Positions 1-6,059 of a DNA stretch of 7,849 nt are shown piece after piece. Each line of letters begins with the position of its first letter. Positions within the stretch are counted from its first letter, which is position 1. The notes beneath the pieces are model-generated. The model saw only the letters and a list, made by a program, of their open reading frames with translations. It did no database searches and was not told the origin of the DNA. This stretch comes from Collinsella aerofaciens (GTDB lineage: Bacteria; Actinomycetota; Coriobacteriia; Coriobacteriales; Coriobacteriaceae), in the NCBI GenBank assembly GCA_030841765.1, contig JAUUSS010000101.1:1-7849 (forward strand), written 5' to 3'. Position numbers and translations under genes: made by a program.

Positions 1-880
1 TGCGCGGGTGGGCCGTTAGCGTGGCGTAGAGCTTGTCGGAAAGGGCTTGCAGCGTCGCCCGCTCCTGAGCCACATGGGGCGCCAGAGACGAGGCGGCAGC
101 GGCAAAGGCCAGCTGCGTGCGCAGGTCCTGCGTGCCGGCACGTCGTCCGGCTTCCTGTCCTCCGCCAAAGATGCGCGGGCGCAGCGGGGTGCGAGTCTTA
201 ACGTAGAGCGCGCCGGATGCCACAGGACCGCCAATCTTGTGGGCGGCGACGGACATAGCATCGACGCCCAGCTCGGCGGCATCGAGCGGAATATGCAGAT
301 AGCCCTGGATGGCATCGGTGTGGAAAAGGGCGCCCACGGTATGCGCGGCCGCGGCAAGCTCACGGATGGGCTGCACCACGCCAGTCTCGTTGTTGGCAAC
401 CATGATGCTCACGAGCGCTACGTCGTCGCCTAGCAGCTCGATAAGCGCGGCAGGCTCAATGTAGCCCGCGCGGCAGGGCTGTACCAGGTCGACGGTAAAG
501 CCAGCGGCACGCAGCAGCGGCAGGTTGTCCAGAATCGAATCGTGCTCGATGGCCGAAACGATTACACGATCGCGCTTGCGATCGCGCTGACGAGCGCCCT
601 CGGCAAGACCGAGCAGCGCCAGCTGGTTGGCTTCGGTGCCGCCGTTGGTCAGAACAATCTCGGACGGGCGGACGCGCGCGCCAAAGCTGCGGGCAATCTC
701 GCGACGCGCCACTTCCAGGCGTGCAGCGGCCTTGCGGCCGAGCGAATGCAGCGAGTTGGGGTTGACGCCGGCAAGCTCGCTGTCGTCGTACTCGCGCTGC
801 GCAAGGAGCGCCTCGGCGCGCATGGGCGTCGAGGCGGCATAGTCAAGATTAACGGGTATGCGGTTTTGACCTGCGGTCAT
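1..880 (-). CDS. Cysteine desulfurase, class V PLP enzyme (NifS/IscS family), 3'-truncated by the window edge
   Basis: PLP enzyme that takes sulfur from L-cysteine, giving alanine and an enzyme persulfide for Fe-S clusters or thiolated tRNA. The first 293 residues are visible with no stop, out of roughly 380-400 usual for the family, so the gene runs off the left edge. Seen: NLDYAAST at 11-18, the cofactor-phosphate motif NGGTEAN at 79-85, the PLP-stacking His in SAIEH (H113), ANNETG at 162-167, HTDAIQG at 187-193, the Schiff-base lysine in AAHKIGGP (K215), and GGGQEAGRRAGT at 239-250. The loop holding the catalytic cysteine should lie beyond the edge, so activity cannot be confirmed. The ATG follows the rpe stop after 6 bases and is the only good start nearby. 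An arginine-rich stretch, RQRDRKRDR at 97-105, is unusual. Whether this is the general IscS, a tRNA-thiolation or a NifS-type enzyme cannot be told; a sulfur-acceptor gene next to it would help decide. Confidence 0.95.
   Translation of the reverse strand, partial: MTAGQNRIPVNLDYAASTPMRAEALLAQREYDDSELAGVNPNSLHSLGRKAAARLEVARREIARSFGARVRPSEIVLTNGGTEANQLALLGLAEGARQRDRKRDRVIVSAIEHDSILDNLPLLRAAGFTVDLVQPCRAGYIEPAALIELLGDDVALVSIMVANNETGVVQPIRELAAAAHTVGALFHTDAIQGYLHIPLDAAELGVDAMSVAAHKIGGPVASGALYVKTRTPLRPRIFGGGQEAGRRAGTQDLRTQLAFAAAASSLAPHVAQERATLQALSDKLYATLTAHPR
568..588. repeat. Short tandem direct repeat inside the cysteine desulfurase gene
   Basis: The nonamer gatcgcgct occurs at 568-576 and again at 580-588, a 12-base offset. 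On the coding strand it gives the repeated peptide RDRK/RDRV in an arginine-rich surface segment. The offset is a multiple of three, so it looks like an in-frame four-codon duplication within the gene. No regulatory role is evident. Confidence 0.6.
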
Positions 881-886
881 AAGGGT

Positions 887-1558
887 TTATGCCTCCTGTG
901 CGGCCTCGTTGCCCAGCTTCTGCAGCAGCGCAACCTCGGCAGCGGGATCTTCGGACTTAAATACGGCGGAGCCGGCCACGAGCACGTTGGCGCCTGCCTT
1001 GACGACCTCGGCAATGTTCTTGGAAGAAATACCGCCGTCGACCTCGATGAGGGGCGACACGCCGTGGCGCTCGCACATGGCTTTGAGCTCGTGGAGCTTA
1101 TGCAGAGTGCCCGGGATAAAGCTCTGGCCGCCAAAGCCGGGGTTCACGCTCATGAGCAGCACCATGTCAACAATGTCGATGATGCTATCGAGCACGCAGA
1201 CGGGCGTGGCGGGGTTGAGCACCACACCGGCCTTGACGCCGCGCTGCTGCAGATGCGTGAGCGTGCGGTGCAGGTGCGTGGAGGCCTCGTAGTGCACGGT
1301 GATCATATCGGCACCGGCATCGGCATACCAATCGACCGTCTCGTCGGGATTCGACACCATCAGGTGCGCGTCGACCGGCACGTCGGTGGAGCGCTTGACG
1401 GCCTTGAGGATGTCAACGCCAAAGGTGAGGTTGCCGGTAAAGTGACCGTCCATAACGTCGAAGTGCACGTAGTCGGCGCAGGCGATTTTGTCGAGCTCGC
1501 CCTTGAGGTTGGCCATGTCGGCCGAAAGGACGGACGGAGCGATTTTGATGGAACCCAT
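887..1558 (-). CDS. rpe: Ribulose-phosphate 3-epimerase
   Basis: Interconverts D-ribulose-5-phosphate and D-xylulose-5-phosphate in the cytosolic pentose phosphate pathway. The 223-residue product is full length for this single-domain TIM barrel. Seen: APSVLSAD at 7-14, HFDVMDGHF at 32-40 with metal ligand H32 and catalytic D34, DAHLMV at 63-68 with metal ligand H65, the MSVNPGFGGQSF signature at 136-147 with the phosphate-binding glycine loop, and EVDGGI at 172-177 with catalytic D174. The phosphate-gripping end (NVLVAGSAVF, 191-200) is intact. The ATG at 1558 is preceded by AGAAAGG at 1567-1573, 8 bases away. It lies 18 bases after the gpsA stop, the widest gap in the window, and ends 6 bases before the desulfurase start. 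In many bacteria rpe sits with rsgA and the stk/stp genes; here it follows gpsA instead. Confidence 0.98.
   Translation of the reverse strand: MGSIKIAPSVLSADMANLKGELDKIACADYVHFDVMDGHFTGNLTFGVDILKAVKRSTDVPVDAHLMVSNPDETVDWYADAGADMITVHYEASTHLHRTLTHLQQRGVKAGVVLNPATPVCVLDSIIDIVDMVLLMSVNPGFGGQSFIPGTLHKLHELKAMCERHGVSPLIEVDGGISSKNIAEVVKAGANVLVAGSAVFKSEDPAAEVALLQKLGNEAAQEA
892..897 (-). promoter_or_regulatory. Shine-Dalgarno for the cysteine desulfurase, inside the end of rpe
   Basis: The minus strand reads AGGAGG, a full anti-SD match, inside the last codons of rpe. It lies 11 bases before the desulfurase ATG at 880, slightly longer than ideal. A strong site buried in the upstream gene fits coupled translation of the two genes. 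Confidence 0.75.
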
Positions 1559-1576
1559 GGTGGAAGCCTTTCTGCG

Positions 1577-2584
1577 TTAGTCGGTGAGTCCGTAGAACTC
1601 TTGGGAGGGTACGCGGTCGGTAAGAATCTCGAGCGCCCTATCCAAAGTAACACCGTTGTAGAGCGTTTGCTCCACGGCAAAGGTGAGCGGAATGTCTACG
1701 CCCAGTGAACGGGCGAGTTCGCTGACGCTGCGGGCCGCGACGGCGCCTTCGACCACCATATGCGTGCGCGTCTGATACTCGTTGAGTGACACGCCGTGGG
1801 CAAACTCGTAGCCAAAGGTGCGGTTGCGCGAATGCTCCGAGGTGCAGGTGGCAATGAGGTCGCCCATGCCGGCGAGTCCCATGCAGGTCATAGCTTGACC
1901 GCCGCGGGCGTGCACCAGACGGCTGATCTCGGCCAGGCCGCGCGTCATGATAAGGGCAAGCGTATTGTCGCCGGCACCGGTGCCGGCGGAGATGCCGCAC
2001 ACGATGGCGATAACGTTTTTCATGGCACCGCAAACCTCGACGCCGGTCATGTCCTGCGACAGGTAGATGCGGAAGGCCGTGGATAGGAGCAGGTCCTTAA
2101 AGGTCTCCCCTATCTGCGGATCTTTGCTTGCGATGACGGCGGCAGAAAGTCCGCCGCGGCAGATTTCCTCAGCATGGTTGGGGCCCGAGAGCGCCGCCAC
2201 GCGCGACTCGTTGCCGATCTCGCTGGCGATGACCTCGCTCATGAGCAGGCCGGACTCGGGCTCAATGCCCTTGGTGAGGCACAGAACCGGCGTCTCGTCC
2301 GCGATGTACGGCGCCGCCTGGTGGCAGACGTCGCGCAGGTGCGTCGAAGGCACGGCAAAGATGATCGCATCGGCACCGTCGAGCGCCTGGGCGAGCTCGG
2401 TCGTTGCCACCACGTTGTCCGGCAGCTCGTAGCCCACCAGATAGCGAGGGTTTCGGTGCTCGCCGTTAATACCGGCGGCCGTCTGCTCGCTGTGGGCCCA
2501 CATGGTCACGCGCTCGGCCCGCGCGGCGGCAAGGCCCGCGACGGCGGTTCCCCAGGAGCCGGAGCCAATCAGCGCAACATTCAT
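1577..2584 (-). CDS. gpsA: Glycerol-3-phosphate dehydrogenase [NAD(P)+]
   Basis: Cytosolic enzyme that reduces dihydroxyacetone phosphate to sn-glycerol-3-phosphate, the backbone of all phospholipids. The product has 335 residues, normal for GpsA. The N-terminal Rossmann domain begins at once with GSGSWGTAVA (7-16). Next come AVPSTHLRDV (77-86), LTKGIE (103-108, active-site K105), GPNHAEE (134-140; commonly GPSHAEE), the catalytic lysine in GAMKNVIAI (K189), the helical-domain motif GLAGMGDLIATCTS (237-250) and SRNR (252-255), and VVEG around 277-280. The start at 2584 has AGGAG 6 bases before it, overlapping the plsY stop; plsY ends 9 bases upstream. Being directly downstream of plsY makes sense, since GpsA supplies PlsY's acyl acceptor. 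A 20-base perfect palindrome lies within the gene. No truncation or frameshift is seen. Confidence 0.98.
   Translation of the reverse strand: MNVALIGSGSWGTAVAGLAAARAERVTMWAHSEQTAAGINGEHRNPRYLVGYELPDNVVATTELAQALDGADAIIFAVPSTHLRDVCHQAAPYIADETPVLCLTKGIEPESGLLMSEVIASEIGNESRVAALSGPNHAEEICRGGLSAAVIASKDPQIGETFKDLLLSTAFRIYLSQDMTGVEVCGAMKNVIAIVCGISAGTGAGDNTLALIMTRGLAEISRLVHARGGQAMTCMGLAGMGDLIATCTSEHSRNRTFGYEFAHGVSLNEYQTRTHMVVEGAVAARSVSELARSLGVDIPLTFAVEQTLYNGVTLDRALEILTDRVPSQEFYGLTD
1969..1988. repeat. 20-base perfect palindrome inside gpsA
   Basis: The ten bases cgccggcacc are followed directly by their exact reverse complement, giving a loopless 20-base palindrome. It encodes the small-residue stretch around AGTGAG (residues 200-205 of GpsA). 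Gly/Ala/Thr codons in GC-rich DNA can produce this by chance. It has no spacer or T-run, so it does not look like a terminator, and a binding-site role is unsupported. Confidence 0.85.
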
Positions 2585-2590
2585 GACTCT

Positions 2591-2595
2591 CTCCT
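2591..2595 (-). promoter_or_regulatory. Shine-Dalgarno for gpsA, overlapping the plsY stop codon
   Basis: The minus strand reads TAGGAG: the plsY TAG stop (2594-2596) shares its AG with an AGGAG ribosome site 6 bases before the gpsA ATG. Ribosomes ending plsY stop on the gpsA initiation site, which fits coupled translation. Confidence 0.85.
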
Positions 2596-3277
2596 ACTTA
2601 TCGTCGGGCTCGGTGACGCGCTTGGTAAACGAGAGCTTGGACTCCTTACCCGTCATGAGCTTTTTGATGTTCGCACGATGGGCCCACACCACAGTAATGC
2701 CGATCAGCGCCATGCAAAACTTAAGTCCGAGGCTGCTGTACGGAAAGACCGCGCAGGCAGCGATGGGAAGACCGATGGCCGCGGCAAGCGAGCCCACCGA
2801 CACAAACTTGGTGATGGCGACGGCCACGATAAACATGCCCAACAGCGAAAGTCCGATGGGCCAGTACCAGGCGAGGATGACGCCCAGACCAACTGCGATG
2901 CCCTTGCCGCCATGGAAGTTGAGGTAGGGCGAGAAGATATGGCCCCACACGGCTGCCAGGCAGATGACGCCGAGCATCCAGTCGCCGGCGGCACCGGGGG
3001 CCATAATGCTCACGGGGAAGCCATAGCCCAAGTCGGCAATGAGCGGACGCGCGATAAGGACGCAGATGGCGCCCTTATGGCAGTCGAGCAGCAGCGTGAG
3101 CGCAGCCACCTTGGGGCCGGCCACGCGCAGGGCGTTGGTGGTGCCGATGTTGCCGGAGCCCGCCTTACGAATGTCCGTGTGGTTGAACACGCGGCCCAGG
3201 ATCAGACCAAACGGAATCGCCCCGATAAAGAACGAGACCACGGCGCAGATGGCGGTCAGAAGAATCGGATTATGCAT
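2594..3277 (-). CDS. plsY: Acyl-phosphate:glycerol-3-phosphate acyltransferase (membrane)
   Basis: Integral membrane enzyme that moves a fatty acyl group from acyl-phosphate (made by PlsX, not in this window) to the sn-1 position of glycerol-3-phosphate, giving lysophosphatidic acid. The product has 227 residues; PlsY proteins are usually about 200-220. Seen: a hydrophobic first segment about 5-29 containing IPFGLILGR, motif 1 SGNIGTTNALR (41-51), LDCHKGA (65-71), motif 2 GHIFSPYLNFHGGKGIAVGLG (112-132) with the phosphate-binding GGKG, further hydrophobic spans about 133-178 and 183-199, and motif 3 HRANIKKLMTGKE (200-212). A longer reading from 3325 is possible, but the ATG at 3277 has AAGGAG 7 bases before it and starts where homologues start; the extra 16 residues would be translated from der coding sequence. 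It overlaps the end of der by 8 bases. GpsA, encoded next, makes its substrate. Confidence 0.97.
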   Translation of the reverse strand: MHNPILLTAICAVVSFFIGAIPFGLILGRVFNHTDIRKAGSGNIGTTNALRVAGPKVAALTLLLDCHKGAICVLIARPLIADLGYGFPVSIMAPGAAGDWMLGVICLAAVWGHIFSPYLNFHGGKGIAVGLGVILAWYWPIGLSLLGMFIVAVAITKFVSVGSLAAAIGLPIAACAVFPYSSLGLKFCMALIGITVVWAHRANIKKLMTGKESKLSFTKRVTEPDDK

Positions 3278-4604
3278 CCTTTTGCTCCTTCTTCCTAAAG
3301 AAGAGTCGAATGGGCGTGCCGGCAAAGTCGAAGGTCGAGCGCATGCGGTTCTCTACGTATCGCTGGTAGGTGTCGTTGACCAGGTCGCTGTGGTTGACGA
3401 AGAACGTGAACGTCGGCGGGTTGACGCCCGTCTGGGTCACATAGTGCATACGCAGGCGGCGCTTGCCGTCCACCACGGTATGACCGAACTCGCGCAGGTC
3501 GGTGAGGAACGTGTTGAGGCGTGAGGTGCTGATCTTCTGCGAGCGCGTCTTCTCGGCGGCGTCGACCATCGCCCAGATCTTCTCGACGCTACGGCCGGTC
3601 AGGGCCGAGATGCGCAGGTACTGAGCCCAGGGAGCCATGACGCCCAGACGGCGGTCGACTGTCTCCATGCAGGCCTCGCGCTTGCGGTCGTCGTCGAGCA
3701 GATCCCACTTGTTGAGCAGTACCACGATGGCGCAGCCGCGCTCGATGGCCAAGCCCATGACCTTCTGGTCCTGCTCGGTGACGCCCACGGAGGCATCGAC
3801 GACGAGCAGCGCCACGTCGGCGCGGTCGATGGCACGCAGGCCGCGGACCATGGAGTAGTACTCGATGTTCTCGTACACGGTGCTCTTCTTACGGATGCCC
3901 GCGGTGTCGACCATGCGGTAGTGCTTGCCGTTGCGCTCCACGACGGTGTCGATGGCGTCGCGCGTGGTGCCGGCAATGTTGGACACGATGGAGCGGTCGG
4001 CGCCCAGGATGCGGTTGAACAGCGAGGACTTACCGGCGTTGGGGCGGCCGATGATGGCGACGTTCAGCGCGTCGGGGAACTCATCGGCGACCTCGTCCTC
4101 TTCCTCCGGAAGCAGGGCCACGATATCGTCGAGCAGGTCGCCCGTGCCATGACCATGCAGGGCCGAGAGCGGCGTGGGCTCACCGATGCCGAGCGAATAG
4201 AACTCCCAGATGCTGTCGTTCTCGCGATCGGGGTTGTCGAGCTTGTTCACCAGCAGAAAGACCGGCTTGTCGCAGCGCTTGAGCATGCGAGCGACAGACT
4301 CGTCCTCCTCGGTGACGCCGGTGCGGCCGTCGACCACAAACAGGATGACGGCGGCTTCCTCGGCGGCGGCGAGGGCCTGGTCACGGATGGACGTGGCGAA
4401 GACGTCATCGCTCTTGAGCGGTTCGATGCCGCCCGTGTCGACGATGGTGAACTCGCGGCCGTTCCAATCGGCCGTGTGGTACGAGCGATCGCGCGTGACG
4501 CCGCGGGACTCGTGGACGATGGCGTCCGAGGTCTGGGCCAGGCGGTTAACGAGCGTGGACTTGCCCACGTTGGGGCGTCCGACGACGGCGACGATAGGTT
4601 TCAT
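3270..4604 (-). CDS. der: Ribosome-assembly GTPase Der (EngA)
   Basis: Essential double GTPase that binds the 50S subunit and is needed for its late maturation. The product has 444 residues, typical for Der. GTPase domain 1: G1 GRPNVGKS (9-16), GVTRDR (35-40), G3 DTGG (56-59), G4 NKLD (120-123), G5 SAL (147-149). An acidic linker (LLPEEEDEVADEFPD, 164-178) joins it to domain 2: G1 GRPNAGKS (186-193), GTTRDAID (212-219), DTAGIRKK (233-240), NKWD (298-301), SALTG (333-337). The C-terminal KH-like domain spans about 355-440, with NPPTFTFFVN at 395-404. All nucleotide-binding motifs of both domains are intact. The start at 4604 has AAAGGAG 5 bases upstream and begins with the usual MKPIVAVVGRP; an extension from 4664 would add 20 residues from the upstream gene and is rejected. 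DUF512 lies 10 bases upstream and plsY overlaps by 8 bases. Confidence 0.98.
   Translation of the reverse strand: MKPIVAVVGRPNVGKSTLVNRLAQTSDAIVHESRGVTRDRSYHTADWNGREFTIVDTGGIEPLKSDDVFATSIRDQALAAAEEAAVILFVVDGRTGVTEEDESVARMLKRCDKPVFLLVNKLDNPDRENDSIWEFYSLGIGEPTPLSALHGHGTGDLLDDIVALLPEEEDEVADEFPDALNVAIIGRPNAGKSSLFNRILGADRSIVSNIAGTTRDAIDTVVERNGKHYRMVDTAGIRKKSTVYENIEYYSMVRGLRAIDRADVALLVVDASVGVTEQDQKVMGLAIERGCAIVVLLNKWDLLDDDRKREACMETVDRRLGVMAPWAQYLRISALTGRSVEKIWAMVDAAEKTRSQKISTSRLNTFLTDLREFGHTVVDGKRRLRMHYVTQTGVNPPTFTFFVNHSDLVNDTYQRYVENRMRSTFDFAGTPIRLFFRKKEQKDA
3285..3290 (-). promoter_or_regulatory. Shine-Dalgarno deciding the plsY start
   Basis: AAGGAG on the minus strand lies 7 bases before the ATG at 3277, inside the last codons of der (they encode part of KKEQKDA). 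It supports the short start over the possible upstream one at 3325. Confidence 0.88.
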
Positions 4605-4609
4605 CTGCT

Positions 4610-4616
4610 CTCCTTT
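4610..4616 (-). promoter_or_regulatory. Shine-Dalgarno deciding the der start
   Basis: AAAGGAG on the minus strand begins at the last base pair of the DUF512 stop (TAA, 4615-4617) and ends 5 bases before the der ATG at 4604. It fixes the start at MKPIV and puts the der ribosome site directly on the upstream stop. Confidence 0.88.
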
Positions 4617-6057
4617 AATGGGTAGGGTCAGTGGAAATGTTAGGGTCCGCGGGCATAATGCCAAGGATATGCTCTAGGGTATCGAGCAGCTCATGCGGCA
4701 TGGTCGACACCACATGAACCTCGGCGCCGCGACTGGTAAGGCTTGCGAGTAAATCGTCACGATGATACTCGTCAAGCGTCATGCCGTCAGCGTTGAACAT
4801 GAGCTTAGGCACAAAGAGCATAAACCCCGACAGATCTTGGGGCAGCTGCTCCAGAATGTCACACGCGACGATGAGGCCGGTCACGTCCACGTTGCCGCCA
4901 AAGTAGCGGTTCTTGATGGCTGTGACAGTGCCGCCGAGACCATGCGGCGACTCCACAAAGCGCGCCACGGTGTCGCGTGCGCTGGCGCCCGAGAGGCACA
5001 GCAGGTGCTGGCCACGGGCGGCGATGGCCTCGCGGACGCGGGCCAGACGCTCGGCGTCGGCGGCAAGCACGTCGTCGGTCTCGTCCAGATACGAGCGGAT
5101 CATGCCAATGCCGTCGTAGTACTGCGGGTAACCGTCGTAAAAGTCTGCCTCGGGAGGATCGATGCCGGCGTCCAGATAGAACTCGTCGCTCATCTGGAAG
5201 GTGTGGCGGCCAAAGCGCTCATAGGCGCGGTCCTGGAACGGTCGGATCATGGCAATGGTCTCGCGCGCTAGCTCGGGCTTGTCGCTGTAGGACCAGCTAA
5301 AACGGTTCTGATGCTTGGTAAAACCGAGCGGCACGATGCCCAGGCTGGTGATTTGCTCGTGCTCCTCGCAAAAGCGCAGGGTCTTTTCCAGCTCCTCGCC
5401 GTCGTTCATGCCGGGGCACAACACAATCTGCGCGTGAATCTCGATGCCGGCGGCCATGATGGCCTCGAGTACGTCCATGCCGCGCTGGGCGTTGCGGCCC
5501 ATCATGCGGCGGCGGACGTCGGGGCTCACGGCGTGGACCGACACGTTCATGGGGCTCATATTGCGGTCGATGACGTTTTGCACGTCCTCGTCGGAGAGGT
5601 TCGTGAGCGTAACAAAATTGCCCTGCAAAAAGCTCAGACGATAGTCGTCGTCGCGGATGTAGAGCGTGGAGCGACCGCCCTTGGGGAGCATGGTCATAAA
5701 GCAGAACACGCAGGCGTTGACGCAGGTACGCATGCCGTCAAAGATGGGGCCATCGAATTCCAGGCCCCAGTCCTCTCCTGGGAAGCGGTCGAGCTCGACG
5801 GAGGTGACGGTGTTGTCGCGCGGATCGAAAACCTCCAGGTCGACGGTATCATCGTCGGCCTCCCAGAGCCATACGATCATGTCGGTGAGCTGCTCGCCGT
5901 TGACCGTGAGCACGCGCATGCCCGGCTCGATACCCACATCCCATGCGGGCGACTCGGGACGCACGTTCTTAACGAGCGCGCCTTCACCCGGCTCGGGGTC
6001 GCGGCTGCGCCCGTAATCGGCCACCTCGGCGGCGTATGCGGGTACGGTCTGGTCCAT
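4615..6057 (-). CDS. DUF512 family protein: PDZ domain plus radical-SAM-like Fe-S domain, function unknown
   Basis: A 480-residue, probably soluble protein of a widespread family with no settled function. The N-terminus has a PDZ-like domain (about 25-78; GALVKNVRPESPAWDVGIEPGMRV then VNGEQL). Then comes GMRTCVNACVFCF with C112, C116 and C119 in the CX3CX2C spacing of radical SAM enzymes that hold a [4Fe-4S] cluster, followed by MLPKGGRSTLYIRDDDYRLSFL (123-144) and GNFVTLTNL (146-154), both typical of DUF512 proteins. A TIM-barrel-like core follows (NVSVHAV at 171-177, IEIHAQIVLCPGMND at 205-219, LGIVPLGFTKHQNRF at 239-253). The C-terminal region carries FGGNVDVTGLIVACDI (386-401) and FVPKLMFN (415-422). 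No signal peptide or membrane segment is seen. The start at 6057 is 2 bases after the ispH stop, and the next gene, der, begins 10 bases downstream. Family membership is clear; radical SAM chemistry, substrate and peptide-binding partner are inference. Confidence 0.94.
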   Translation of the reverse strand: MDQTVPAYAAEVADYGRSRDPEPGEGALVKNVRPESPAWDVGIEPGMRVLTVNGEQLTDMIVWLWEADDDTVDLEVFDPRDNTVTSVELDRFPGEDWGLEFDGPIFDGMRTCVNACVFCFMTMLPKGGRSTLYIRDDDYRLSFLQGNFVTLTNLSDEDVQNVIDRNMSPMNVSVHAVSPDVRRRMMGRNAQRGMDVLEAIMAAGIEIHAQIVLCPGMNDGEELEKTLRFCEEHEQITSLGIVPLGFTKHQNRFSWSYSDKPELARETIAMIRPFQDRAYERFGRHTFQMSDEFYLDAGIDPPEADFYDGYPQYYDGIGMIRSYLDETDDVLAADAERLARVREAIAARGQHLLCLSGASARDTVARFVESPHGLGGTVTAIKNRYFGGNVDVTGLIVACDILEQLPQDLSGFMLFVPKLMFNADGMTLDEYHRDDLLASLTSRGAEVHVVSTMPHELLDTLEHILGIMPADPNISTDPTH

Positions 6058-6059
6058 GG

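Noticed and set aside
1559..1576. Possible promoter or terminator in the gpsA-rpe gap, the widest in the window
   Set aside because: Only 18 bases, filled by the rpe ribosome site; there is no room for a hairpin with T-run or for -35/-10 boxes.
542..1708. Long plus-strand open frame (388 codons) opposite the desulfurase, rpe and gpsA
   Set aside because: It crosses three well-identified minus-strand genes, has no recognisable motif, and arises from GC-rich codon use on the opposite strand.
2174..3298. Long plus-strand open frame (374 codons) opposite gpsA and plsY
   Set aside because: The product is His/Gly/Asp/Arg-rich with no domain, and both genes beneath it have intact family motifs. 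It is an antisense shadow.
3278..3325. 16-residue N-terminal extension of PlsY
   Set aside because: It is der coding sequence in another frame; AAGGAG at 3285-3290 fits the ATG at 3277.
3921..4625. Plus-strand open frame opposite der
   Set aside because: Lies entirely against the der GTPase domains; its sequence is a complement artefact with no family resemblance.
4605..4664. 20-residue N-terminal extension of Der
   Set aside because: It would come from the end of the DUF512 gene, whereas a strong ribosome site precedes the ATG at 4604, which gives the standard Der N-terminus.
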